The translations under genes were made by a program, and so were the position numbers. The notes below the pieces were generated by a model. The model was not told the DNA's origin. It saw only the letters and a list, made by a program, of their open reading frames with translations, and did no database searches. Below, piece after piece: positions 9,703-18,482 of a DNA stretch of 64,000 nucleotides (its first letter is position 1; the number at the start of each line of letters is the position of its first letter). Source of the DNA: Zhouia spongiae. Lineage in GTDB: Bacteria; Bacteroidota; Bacteroidia; Flavobacteriales; Flavobacteriaceae. The stretch covers positions 3,770,804 through 3,834,803 of the forward strand of contig NZ_CP094326.1 in NCBI RefSeq assembly GCF_022760175.1, in the 5' to 3' direction.

Positions 9703-11202
9703 TTATTGTAAATCAGGATTCTGCGTCATTAAGGTGTTATTTATCATTTCCTCATTTGGAATTGGCCAACACATTCTGTTCTCGTTCAGGGATTTACCTT
9801 CCTTAATAGTTTCTACCCATGGTTTTCCATTATTATGGAATCGTACTGAGGCGAAAAACTCACTACCATTTTCAAGAAATAGTTCAAGAAAATATTCTTT
9901 AAAGATCATATCCATAAGTTCTGAATCTGAAGTTGGATTCAAGGCTTCCAAAGTTGGGACTGACCTCATTGAACGCAACTGATTAATCGGAGCGATCGCT
10001 TCAACAGATGATTTCCCCAGCCTGGCCAGCAACTCCGACTTGATTATGAACAATTCAGCTGCTCTAAAATAATATGTTGCATACATTTCGTCTGGTGGGG
10101 TTGCCTGCTGCCCTCCGTATCTTCCCAAACGAGTTAATTTTTTCCAAGTCCACCTATACGTATCATCCCAGGTCTCCGGAGCTCTTACTTCGCCTGTTGC
10201 GATATCCCAACGGGGATCATTTTTAAACCAATCGAGGCCATAATTCAGACCAGCTGTTAAGGTAGCTCCTGTAGCAAGAGGGAGCCTATCCCCTTCATAC
10301 ACCAGTGCATAAGAATATGAATGTCCGCCAGAACTATACCTTGACCCGTTATCTTCCAAGTACTTTACAAAAAGGTTTTCACTAGAATCCCAAGCTTGCT
10401 GATACATTTGATTCATATCGGATTCCAGGTTTAAACCTGAAGGCATCTGATCTAACACTTCATTTACCAATTTAAGAGCAATTTCCATTTCCGGCTTATC
10501 ATTTAGATATCCGGCCCGATATAGTAGGGTTTTAGCCTTTAAAGCTTTTGCAAATTCTTTTGACACAAATCTTGGAGAATGAAAGCTATTTAAATGTTGA
10601 ATTGCATAATCAAGATCTTCATATATTTTTTGATAGCTCTCTCCAACGCTAAGACGTTTTTGTTCTACATTAGAAAGGTTTACCACCTCATCTCTATACA
10701 ACAACCCGTATTCATCATCGTCCGGTGCCCACCAATGGCCATAATTCCACAGGATGTTTATATTTATCCAAGCTCTCAAGCATCGAGCCTCACCAATAAG
10801 TGCTTTTCGTTCTTCTTCACTAGGAACAGCTACCGCTGAAAGATCTGAAATTCCGTTAATAGCAAAGTTTGCCGCATTTAGACTCTTGTAAAAGTTTCCC
10901 CAGATAGAGGTTGGCGATCCCGGCATGTTTTGCTGGGAATATTCCATGTTATAATCCAACTCACTCCAATTGACAAAACCTGATTTTGAAGCTAAAGACA
11001 TGTATAAAGCCCCGGACCAACTATCATTTTGAAAACTTGCATAGATACCACGAACAGCAGCTTCTGCTTTAGAGAAATCTGTTATGGAATTTTCTTCAGT
11101 TAAGGAATAATCAGGTTGTTTATCTAAAATGCTATCGCATGAATTAAGTGTTAAAGCAATGAATCCTAATATTCCAAAAAGTATATAATTTATATTTTTC
11201 AT
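9703..11202 (-). CDS. SusD/RagB-family nutrient-binding outer-membrane lipoprotein (locus A)
   Basis: This 499-residue protein has a lipoprotein signal (Cys ~22, LNSCDSILD). It shows the usual SusD layout: an N-terminal SusD-like helical region with TPR units (for example ARCLRAWININILWNYGHWW), and a C-terminal RagB/SusD domain ending in WPIPNEEMINN and NPDLQ, a typical ending for the family. It is the extracellular lid that binds ligand over the SusC barrel. It starts 3 nt after the susC stop, so the pair is translationally coupled. Many aromatic residues line the middle of the protein. The substrate cannot be read from the sequence. Confidence 0.95.
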   Translation of the reverse strand: MKNINYILFGILGFIALTLNSCDSILDKQPDYSLTEENSITDFSKAEAAVRGIYASFQNDSWSGALYMSLASKSGFVNWSELDYNMEYSQQNMPGSPTSIWGNFYKSLNAANFAINGISDLSAVAVPSEEERKALIGEARCLRAWININILWNYGHWWAPDDDEYGLLYRDEVVNLSNVEQKRLSVGESYQKIYEDLDYAIQHLNSFHSPRFVSKEFAKALKAKTLLYRAGYLNDKPEMEIALKLVNEVLDQMPSGLNLESDMNQMYQQAWDSSENLFVKYLEDNGSRYSSGGHSYSYALVYEGDRLPLATGATLTAGLNYGLDWFKNDPRWDIATGEVRAPETWDDTYRWTWKKLTRLGRYGGQQATPPDEMYATYYFRAAELFIIKSELLARLGKSSVEAIAPINQLRSMRSVPTLEALNPTSDSELMDMIFKEYFLELFLENGSEFFASVRFHNNGKPWVETIKEGKSLNENRMCWPIPNEEMINNTLMTQNPDLQ

Positions 11203-11205
11203 TTC

Positions 11206-14200
11206 TTACTGTAGTTTTACTCTTATTCCTATATTGTATATCCTTGCAGAAGGATAGATACTATTATCTATGGCCATTCCGCTACCAATAGAAGATGAAG
11301 TCCAATTCCCCTGAGGATCAAACCCCGGATACTTTGTTATAGTAAACAAGTTTGTAGCCTGAAATGTTAACTCTACCCCTTGCAACAACATGTTTTCAAG
11401 AAACCTTTCCGGTAGTCTATAAGAAACATTCAAAGCATTAAGTCTCAAGTAAGAAGCATTGTGCAAATAAAAATCTGAAAAAATACTATTGTCTCCCAAT
11501 TCATATTGAGCCATTCGCGGATAATGGGCATCGTGTGGGCTTTTCATGATAGCACTTTCTCCCGCAACAAGATTACTATGGTTATAATTACCCACATACC
11601 CCACATCATCCAGTGGCATTTGCCATAATCTTTTATGGCCATACGCATAGCTAAAAACAGTATTCACCATGAAGTTTTTGTGTTGAAATGTCAAACCAAA
11701 ACCACCAAAAGCCTTAGGCACGGAAGTTCCGAGTTTAACCATATCGTCTTCATTAATTACGTTATCCCCATTTTGGTCTATAACAATTAAATCGCCTGCT
11801 GTTTCCTGTGAATTTCTATAATACTGTTTACCTCCAGACTCATTCTGACCTTGAAAAGCGATAGTTTCTTCTGCTGTTACAAATAATCTACCTGCCGTCT
11901 GATATCCAAACCATTGACCTGTTCTTTCTCCGGGAGACACTTTAATAAACGGACTATATGACGAAGGAAACACTAATTCCTGAGTTATACCATTAATTTT
12001 GGACACCTTGTTTATATTACTTGAGATATTAAAATCGAATGTCAATCTGCTATCTTGTTTTCTCAAAATATCATATTTAATATCGAATTCAATTCCTTTA
12101 TTATCCATTGCTGCCACATTAGAATACATGCTGCTGAATGCGCTACTAGGTGGTAACGGATAATTATAGATAAGTTCTTCACTTTTTTTATTATACACTC
12201 CTATTGTACCCCAAACTCTGTCTTCGAAAAGTCCAAAATCAAGTCCTACATCTACCATCTTTGTTTGCTCCCATTGCAACTCCGGGTTTCCTATTGAGCT
12301 GGGATGAATGGCCGGGCTTTCATTATACTGTGTAGAACCTACTAAAGTTACCCAATTAAAATTCCCAAGGTTTTGTGAGCCAGTCAATCCTACAGAGGCT
12401 CTCAATTTTAAATAAGAAACATAGTCTTTTATTTTTCCCTGCTGCATAAATTTCTCTCCGGTAACCAGCCATGCCATTGCTCCGGAAGGAAAGAGTCCCC
12501 ATCGTTTATCCTTACCAAATCTGGAAGAACCATCTCTTCGTACCGTTCCTGAAATAATATATCGATCATCGAATTTATAATGAACTCTGGCAAAACTTGA
12601 GACAAGCGCATTTTCACCTTTGGACTCATCCATTGAAACCATATTGGCGGCAGACCCAAAATTATTTAGCACATCATCATCCGGAAAATTAGTGGCATAC
12701 ATCGAATATCTCGATGATTTACTTTCTTCCATAGAGTACCCTAATAGGGCATTAATATCATGTTTATCACTAAACATTTTTGCATAGGTAAGCGTATTTT
12801 CCCATACATTAATGGATGTTTTAGCTGTGTTCCAGCTTCTGCTTCCGTTATAATTAAATTGACTCCCTCTTCTTTTATAGGTCAAGCTTTCACTATTAAC
12901 AAGATTATTGGTAAAGGCTGTTTTTAGCTGTAGTGCATTTGTGATATCAAATTCCATAAAACCGGTCCCGCTAAAAGTCAAACCTTTCCCTAATTGAGTA
13001 TTTTTTAATGTTGTATAGGGGTTCTCGGTATAAGCATCTTCGGTAAAAATTGTTCCATCTTCATTAAATGGAGGAATATCCGGCCGTACCTTTTTTAATA
13101 CGGATAACATATAATCTTTATCATCTGTATCACGAGAGGATCCGCTTACATTCAGCCCAAACTTAAGTTTATCACTAATTCTAGCGTCCAAATTTAAACG
13201 TCCGCCAAACAACTCACTTTTACCGGATTTAACAATCCCTTCAATCTCTTTATAATTAAAGGAGGTATAGTAGGTAACACTTTCTGAACCGCCTCTTAAC
13301 GAAAGGTCGTGTTGTACGGTTAGAGGGTTCGTAGTCATTTCTTTTTGCCAATTTGTGTTCCCCTCATAATAAGCCCCATCCAGAACTCTCAAATCGGTAT
13401 GGTCAAATTCACTGGAATTTAAATTTTTAAAAGCCTGTTCATCGAGATATAACCTGGTAAAATAATCAAATCTCCCCAAAGTAATAACGCGTTCTCTTGC
13501 CGCAGCATCAGCAAAGTATTTGTATGTATCAGCTTCAAAATACTGATAATCATTAAAGTCCTGAATTTGCACGCCGACCCTTGACGAAAACTCTATTGTT
13601 GGTTTTGTAGCTCCTTCTCCCTTTTTGGTCGTAACAATGACCACTCCATTTGATGCACGTGACCCATAAACTGCTGTTGCTGAAGCGTCTTTAAGAATAT
13701 CTATACTTTGAACATCGTTTAGATTTAAATTATAAAGCGTATTGGCAATATTACCGGAAGTAAGAGCAGAATACTGCGGTACTCCATCAATTACCCATAG
13801 CGGTTGATTATTACCAGAGAGAGATGAAGCTCCCCTGATAACTACACTAATAGGAGAAGTAGGAGATGCTGATTGAATTTGAACATTTACCCCAGCTGCC
13901 TTTCCCTGTAACATACTTTCGATACTGGCACCCATTGGAGCCTTTTCTATTTCTTGTTTACTTATACGGGACACAGCACCGGTTACATCCTTTACTTTTG
14001 ATGTTCCATAACCTACAACCACCACCGCATCTAAGGCGGATACATCCGGCATTAATTGAATATCAACCTTTGGTTTATCACCTACTTTAACCTCCTTAGA
14101 AATATATCCCACATAGCTAAAAACTAAAACGGGTGATTCTTCAGGAATACTCATCATGTATTTCCCATCAATATCGGTAGAGGTTCCTTTGTTTGTTCCT

Positions 14201-14664
14201 TTTACCATTACCGTAACTCCAGGGAGAGGAATTTTATTTTCGTCCGTTACCACACCAGATACTATTTTCTGAATTTTTACGGGTAGTTTTTCTTTAGGTA
14301 GTTCTTTTATTATAATTGAGTTATTGGAATTAACTTCTACCAAAAAATCTCTCTTAACAAGAACTCTTTCCAATAATTCATTTGCACTCACAATACCCTT
14401 TTTTAATTTGGTTTTGGGTACCCCGGCAAATAAATCAGATTTATAAATAAATGTATAATCGGTTTGCTCCTTAAAAAGTTCTAAAACCTCTTTTACAGTG
14501 TACTCCCTACTTTGGCTAATCACCACTTTTGAGTTTTGAGAAAGTAAATTTCCCGAAGTAAACCCAAAGGAGAGAGAGCAAAACAGTAATATGAATGATT
14601 TCATAATGGGGATTAACAGTTTTTCTCTCAGATTTGAGAAATCCAGAATTAAATTAAATTTCAT
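11206..14664 (-). CDS. SusC/RagA-family TonB-dependent transporter with STN signalling domain (locus A)
   Basis: This is a 1152-residue outer-membrane importer. The signal region (~20-42) is preceded by the long basic leader common in flavobacterial SusC proteins (MKFNLILDFSNLREK...). Then come an STN/secretin-like domain (~48-115), which in FecA-type systems signals to FecR, and a carboxypeptidase-regulatory-like beta domain (~135-212, GVVTDENKIPLPGVTV). A TonB-box-like DAVVVVGYG, the plug (~225-345, with the SusC signature LKDASATAVYGSRASNGVVIV) and a 22-strand barrel to the end complete it. It pairs with the SusD that starts 3 nt downstream and is preceded by fecR. Its 5' leader contains an antisense terminator and promoter-like box, described separately. 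Confidence 0.95.
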   Translation of the reverse strand: MKFNLILDFSNLREKLLIPIMKSFILLFCSLSFGFTSGNLLSQNSKVVISQSREYTVKEVLELFKEQTDYTFIYKSDLFAGVPKTKLKKGIVSANELLERVLVKRDFLVEVNSNNSIIIKELPKEKLPVKIQKIVSGVVTDENKIPLPGVTVMVKGTNKGTSTDIDGKYMMSIPEESPVLVFSYVGYISKEVKVGDKPKVDIQLMPDVSALDAVVVVGYGTSKVKDVTGAVSRISKQEIEKAPMGASIESMLQGKAAGVNVQIQSASPTSPISVVIRGASSLSGNNQPLWVIDGVPQYSALTSGNIANTLYNLNLNDVQSIDILKDASATAVYGSRASNGVVIVTTKKGEGATKPTIEFSSRVGVQIQDFNDYQYFEADTYKYFADAAARERVITLGRFDYFTRLYLDEQAFKNLNSSEFDHTDLRVLDGAYYEGNTNWQKEMTTNPLTVQHDLSLRGGSESVTYYTSFNYKEIEGIVKSGKSELFGGRLNLDARISDKLKFGLNVSGSSRDTDDKDYMLSVLKKVRPDIPPFNEDGTIFTEDAYTENPYTTLKNTQLGKGLTFSGTGFMEFDITNALQLKTAFTNNLVNSESLTYKRRGSQFNYNGSRSWNTAKTSINVWENTLTYAKMFSDKHDINALLGYSMEESKSSRYSMYATNFPDDDVLNNFGSAANMVSMDESKGENALVSSFARVHYKFDDRYIISGTVRRDGSSRFGKDKRWGLFPSGAMAWLVTGEKFMQQGKIKDYVSYLKLRASVGLTGSQNLGNFNWVTLVGSTQYNESPAIHPSSIGNPELQWEQTKMVDVGLDFGLFEDRVWGTIGVYNKKSEELIYNYPLPPSSAFSSMYSNVAAMDNKGIEFDIKYDILRKQDSRLTFDFNISSNINKVSKINGITQELVFPSSYSPFIKVSPGERTGQWFGYQTAGRLFVTAEETIAFQGQNESGGKQYYRNSQETAGDLIVIDQNGDNVINEDDMVKLGTSVPKAFGGFGLTFQHKNFMVNTVFSYAYGHKRLWQMPLDDVGYVGNYNHSNLVAGESAIMKSPHDAHYPRMAQYELGDNSIFSDFYLHNASYLRLNALNVSYRLPERFLENMLLQGVELTFQATNLFTITKYPGFDPQGNWTSSSIGSGMAIDNSIYPSARIYNIGIRVKLQ

Positions 14665-14671
14665 ACTTTTG
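14664..14671 (+). promoter_or_regulatory. candidate antisense -7 box at the locus A susC start codon
   Basis: TACTTTTG fits TAnnTTTG on the plus strand and begins in the susC start codon (CAT, 14662-14664). The best -33 candidate, TTTG at 14633-14636, is 27 nt away, longer than usual, so this copy is weaker than those of loci B and C. Confidence 0.3.
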
Positions 14672-14677
14672 TACGTT

Positions 14678-14761
14678 GTTAATTAATTTTTTAATTAGTT
14701 AATGTTTCAGAGGGGTTTTTAGGTTTGAATTGTGAGAGATCTGAACCAAAACCCTTTTTTT
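14678..14761 (+). ncRNA. predicted cis-antisense RNA over susC leader (locus A)
   Basis: An RNA starting just after the plus-strand box at 14664-14671 and ending in the T-run at 14755-14761 would be about 84 nt and fully complementary to the susC 5' leader. It is supported by the terminator at 14713-14761, which points away from any plus-strand gene, and by the same arrangement at loci B and C. It resembles DonS-type RNAs of Bacteroides by position. No expression evidence is available. Confidence 0.35.
14713..14761 (+). terminator. antisense intrinsic terminator between fecR and susC (locus A)
   Basis: The stem pairs GGGTTTT (14713-14719) with AAAACCC (14748-14754) and GGTT with AACC, with a two-base bulge and an 18-nt loop. 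It is followed on the plus strand by seven T. On the minus (operon) strand the T-run is a preceding A-run, so the structure fits antisense termination better than fecR termination. Confidence 0.5.
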
Positions 14762-14763
14762 CA

Positions 14764-15942
14764 CTACTTTAAGTATACTATTTCATCTTTTATTTCATAG
14801 GCTATATTGTTTGATTGTTTCATGAGTATTAAAATTTCGTTCAGGCTGTAATTTTTTCTGAACACACCACTAAAACTTTCTTTTTCAAGCCGCTTATTGT
14901 TAAAAACAATATCTACATTGTACCATCTCGAAAGCGTTTTCATAATTTTATCTAATGTTATTTCATTAAAACTAAACACACCTGTTTTCCATGCCATAAC
15001 ATCATAAGTATTTACATAATTCACAGCATATGTAAACTTCTTTTTATCAAAAACCAATTGTTGTGAAGGTTTTAAGACTATATCATTACCATCAGTTTCA
15101 GCAACCACCTTACCTTCTACCAAGGTTGTTTCTATATCAGGCTCATCATCATAAACTTTTACATTGAACTCAGTACCTAGTACAGTTATCTCCTGTAATT
15201 GATTAACTACCTTAAAAGCAGTCCCTCCATTTTTACTGCTATGGGATACGTCAAAATAGGCTTCGCCGTATATGAGTTCTACCACTCTGTCTTTTCCTTG
15301 TTCAAATCTTGTAGGATATTTTATTTTAGAATCAGAGTTTAACCAGACCTTGGTACTATCAGAAAGGTTTAGTACGAATTGTCCGCCTTTTGGTATTGTA
15401 AGCATGTTATAAGTGATCGTTTTATCTACATTCTGATCTGATTCTGATAAATAGACAATCTTCTCTCCATTACTTTTTAAGGTTTTTGTGCTGTAGTTTT
15501 TCCCTTTGCCCAACTGAACATTATCACCATTTTCAAGCGTAAGTATTGCTTTATCTCCTCCCGCTTCAACGCGAGTTTCTGCAAGTGTTAATGTATTTAT
15601 ACTTTCTTTATCCTCACCTTGTTTATTTAATAAGAAAATGGATAGGATACCTAGTCCTATTACAACAGAAGCCACAGCACTATATTTCCACCATTTAGTA
15701 TTCAGAATTACTAATTTTGAACGTTTTATTGTTGTTGACTCCTTGTCTATTTCCTTTTCTATATACCGTAACATTTTATCCCCAAGGGCTTGCTTATCTC
15801 CCTTTTCAACATTAGCCCAATCATTAGCGTCCTGAAAACTTTCATAAAAGTTAATCAGCTTCTTATCTTCCTGCTGAGTTGTGGCTCCCTTCAGGTGTTT
15901 CCTAATTAATTCAAGTAATATTGCTTTCTCTTTTTCTGTCAT
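14764..15942 (-). CDS. FecR-family anti-sigma factor (locus A)
   Basis: This 392-residue protein has a cytoplasmic N-terminal sigma-binding segment (~1-80) with the Bacteroidota form of the anti-sigma domain. One TM helix is at ~88-110 (WWKYSAVASVVIGLGILSIF). A periplasmic FecR domain (~185-300) has the hallmark 'GEAYFDV' and 'VLGTEFNV'. The C-terminal DUF4974 domain (~320-392) begins near FNEITLDKIMKTLSRWYNV. It receives the signal from the STN domain of SusC and controls the ECF sigma factor coded 168 nt upstream. Gene order sigma-fecR-susC-susD is canonical. Confidence 0.93.
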   Translation of the reverse strand: MTEKEKAILLELIRKHLKGATTQQEDKKLINFYESFQDANDWANVEKGDKQALGDKMLRYIEKEIDKESTTIKRSKLVILNTKWWKYSAVASVVIGLGILSIFLLNKQGEDKESINTLTLAETRVEAGGDKAILTLENGDNVQLGKGKNYSTKTLKSNGEKIVYLSESDQNVDKTITYNMLTIPKGGQFVLNLSDSTKVWLNSDSKIKYPTRFEQGKDRVVELIYGEAYFDVSHSSKNGGTAFKVVNQLQEITVLGTEFNVKVYDDEPDIETTLVEGKVVAETDGNDIVLKPSQQLVFDKKKFTYAVNYVNTYDVMAWKTGVFSFNEITLDKIMKTLSRWYNVDIVFNNKRLEKESFSGVFRKNYSLNEILILMKQSNNIAYEIKDEIVYLK

Positions 15943-16110
15943 TAAGTACGTATATATTATTATAGTGTCTTAAAAGAAAAACATCCCCTACTCTAAATTC
16001 ATTTTTTTTTACTTTTTCTTAATATTTTGATAAAGATCAAACACTATAAGCTATTGAAAACACTAAGTTTTAAGCTTTTTTATCAAAATTAAAAAAGTTA
16101 ACGATGATAC

Positions 16111-16701
16111 TTATTTCAGATAGTTGTTTATCAGTATTGTAATCATAATGATGCTAATAGCTTCTATAGCTAACGAGCCTCTTAAAATGGTGAGGGCCTT
16201 GGTTATATGATTTTCTACTGTTTTGGTTGAAATTTTAAGAGAAGCTGCTATTTCTTTGTGGCTAAGCTGTTCGTTTCTGCTTAAGAGGTATACTTGCTTA
16301 CATTTTTCAGGTAACTTTTCAACAATAGAGTTTATCTGCTTCACCAACTCTTCATAAATAAGTTCATTTTCAGGTGATTGGTACTGAAATCTATTTTCTA
16401 ATCCTACTTCATCTTCAAACAAAAAAGTTTCTTTCCTTTTCTTTATGAAACGGAAGACTTGATATCGAACGCTCGCATATAGGTAACTTTTAAAAGATAC
16501 TTGTACATTAAGTTTCTTGCGATTACGCCAAAGGTTTATAAATGTATCTTGTATAATCTCTTCACAAGCTTCTTTGTCTTTAAGTATATTATAGGAAGAT
16601 ATAAATAACATGTCCCAATACATCCTATAAAGTTTGGTAAGGGCCTCTCTTTTATCCTGCTTAAGATCTTCTAATAATTTTTCGTCCTCAATAGATTTCA
16701 T
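16111..16701 (-). CDS. ECF RNA polymerase sigma factor (locus A)
   Basis: I start at the ATG at 16701 (MKSIEDEKLLEDLKQ), giving 196 residues; a GTG eight codons upstream is the alternative. Region 2 (~20-85) includes the IIQDTFINLWRNR motif, and region 4 (~115-170) holds the HTH SHKEIAASLKISTKTVENHI. The protein ends in a hydrophobic tail (IEAISIIMITILINN), seen in many Bacteroidota ECF factors of SusCD loci. It should direct RNA polymerase to the susC promoter of locus A when FecR is activated. No -33/-7 pair was found in its upstream region. Confidence 0.92.
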   Translation of the reverse strand: MKSIEDEKLLEDLKQDKREALTKLYRMYWDMLFISSYNILKDKEACEEIIQDTFINLWRNRKKLNVQVSFKSYLYASVRYQVFRFIKKRKETFLFEDEVGLENRFQYQSPENELIYEELVKQINSIVEKLPEKCKQVYLLSRNEQLSHKEIAASLKISTKTVENHITKALTILRGSLAIEAISIIMITILINNYLK

Positions 16702-17719
16702 AATAGGGAAATGACTAATTAACACAGGGTGATTATCTATATTTATAGATTTGGGACTTTCTATAGAGATATCCTACGAGTTAATTTTCTGAACTCTTAA
16801 AAAATAAAATGTTTTTTATCATTTTATTTTAAAAAGTAGCCAATATATAAAAAATCTTCTGAATTCTTAAAAGGTGTTAAAAGTACCTTCAAGATGAAAA
16901 TGCGGGGAGGCATTAATAAGAACAATCAAATAAAAACCTTGCTATAATAGCTATCAGATCTCAAAATTTAAATAAAGAAAACTACAAGGAATTTCTGTAC
17001 GTGTGATTGCTTACCATCAATTTATAAGGTTCTCAAATCTTAAAAACATATACCCCTTAAAAATGTTATGTTAAAAGGGGTTGCTCTGGTAATCACTAAC
17101 TATATTTCTTGTTGAATCTAATAACCAAGCACTTCCTGACACACAACAGGCCTCCTGGTTTATTGTTGTTACAATTTTCAGTATTTAGCTTATCGGGGTT
17201 AAACACTAGTTTAAAAAACTCTAATTGAAATAAGCTAATAGTGTATTTATATGTATTAAGAAAAACTAACAATATATCGTATCAGAAATTCTATCCTGTT
17301 ATCGTGCATCTACAAATTGATATAACACAGTAATCTTTCCGGTTATCGCTCCTGCTTCTTTAAAGATACGATTCTCTCTCCTACCAATAACACACTCGTT
17401 ATAACAAGGTTATTATAAACTACATAAGCAACTGCCCACCCTCAGAGCCCTCTTAAATGGAAGGGAACCGCAGGCGTGACCTCTCATTGCTGAAAATCTT
17501 CGGTGGTGCCGGGGAGAAAAAACTTCACCGGTTTATACAGTGGTCTGATATGTTGTAGACTGTTATAACTAAACTTTTATCCTCGTTAAATTAAATTATA
17601 TTCCGGCAAAGTGAATAGCCAGCAACTTCAGTTTTTAAAGCAGGCCTTGCGTTTTTGATTTCAATCCTGTCTTCCGGAAGGCTCTTTGAGCCATCTACGG
17701 AACCGGGATATTGTCCCTG
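16702..17719. other. about 1 kb without a convincing gene
   Basis: The region is very AT-rich. It contains two short near-repeats ending in CTGAACTCTTAAAA (near 16789) and CTGAATTCTTAAAA (near 16857) upstream of the sigma gene, of unknown meaning. Short minus-strand frames around 17090-17265 are no better than chance. No tRNA or mobile element is visible. Confidence 0.4.
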
Positions 17720-18157
17720 TTAATTATTTACATTTATTTCCAGCCTGAAATTTGCTTTTTCATTTCTTCTTGCAGCACTGCGCATAAGGTAAACCCGGAT
17801 TTTATAATTTCCGCTTTTTTTTAAGATCCCTTCATACATATTTGTACTTTCGTTCACAGCACCGTTATATATTGCCACATAATCTTCTTTTGGCTCCATT
17901 ATATTAAAGTAGTTGGCATTATTATCCGTAGACATGCTCACATTCATCGTTTGTCCTTCTTTGACATTCAGAACATAATCAATGGTCTTGGATCCTGTTA
18001 TACTGGATTTAATGGTTGTTCCTGTTTTTCCCTTCTCAAACTGCACCTGACTTGTCTGGATATCTTGCGCTAAGATGCTTCCAATAATAAATATACTACC
18101 GAAAATACTCAAGCTTAAATTACGGATGTTTTGTATTTGGTTCATTTGTTTATGCAT
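17720..18157 (-). CDS. PliG-like inhibitor of g-type lysozyme
   Basis: This 145-residue protein has an N-terminal signal peptide (about residues 12-30, ending ILAQ), so it is periplasmic or secreted. The mature beta-sandwich contains the features I associate with the inhibitor of g-type lysozyme (PliG) family: KTIDYVLNVKEGQ, ANYFNI, and the C-terminal block SGNYKIRVYLMRSAARR. SGxY lies in the inhibitory loop and RxxARR in the conserved strand. It probably protects peptidoglycan from animal goose-type lysozyme, or binds another glycan or protein. It is alone, with 325 nt upstream and about 1 kb downstream. Homologues are often mislabelled as DNA breaking-rejoining proteins. Confidence 0.7.
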   Translation of the reverse strand: MHKQMNQIQNIRNLSLSIFGSIFIIGSILAQDIQTSQVQFEKGKTGTTIKSSITGSKTIDYVLNVKEGQTMNVSMSTDNNANYFNIMEPKEDYVAIYNGAVNESTNMYEGILKKSGNYKIRVYLMRSAARRNEKANFRLEINVNN

Positions 18158-18482
18158 TAAGGATTAGCACTTTAAATTTACTAAAAACAATCTCAAAAAC
18201 ATATAAAAACACAATAAACAACTATTAAAAATGTTTTTTATTCCGAATCAGCAATCTTCTTTTAAAGCATCATTATGAATGGAAAATGAAGAACGGTACT
18301 TGCCCAAGCCGGGTTTTCGATATCGAGGGTGTATCGGCATCTTTATATGGTAGCCGGGCGGTACGCGAAAAACTCTCGTACCAGCCCTTATTTATATCCT
18401 CAGCAATACTGTTTTATCTTAAAACCTGATAAATGACAGCTCCTTCTAAAAATGATCTTTAATGGTCATACATTCCGTCAGG
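18158..18482. other. intergenic, nothing recognised
   Basis: I see no reading frame, RNA gene or clear repeat. GC content is higher at 18295-18395, which may be a decayed element. Confidence 0.4.

Noticed and set aside
17090-17265. Minus-strand frame ending in a Gly-Gly and Cys-rich segment (KPGGLLCVRKC), superficially like a RiPP precursor
   Set aside because: Only a TTG start, no maturation enzymes nearby, and a competing frame on the same strand looks equally good; probably chance in AT-rich DNA.
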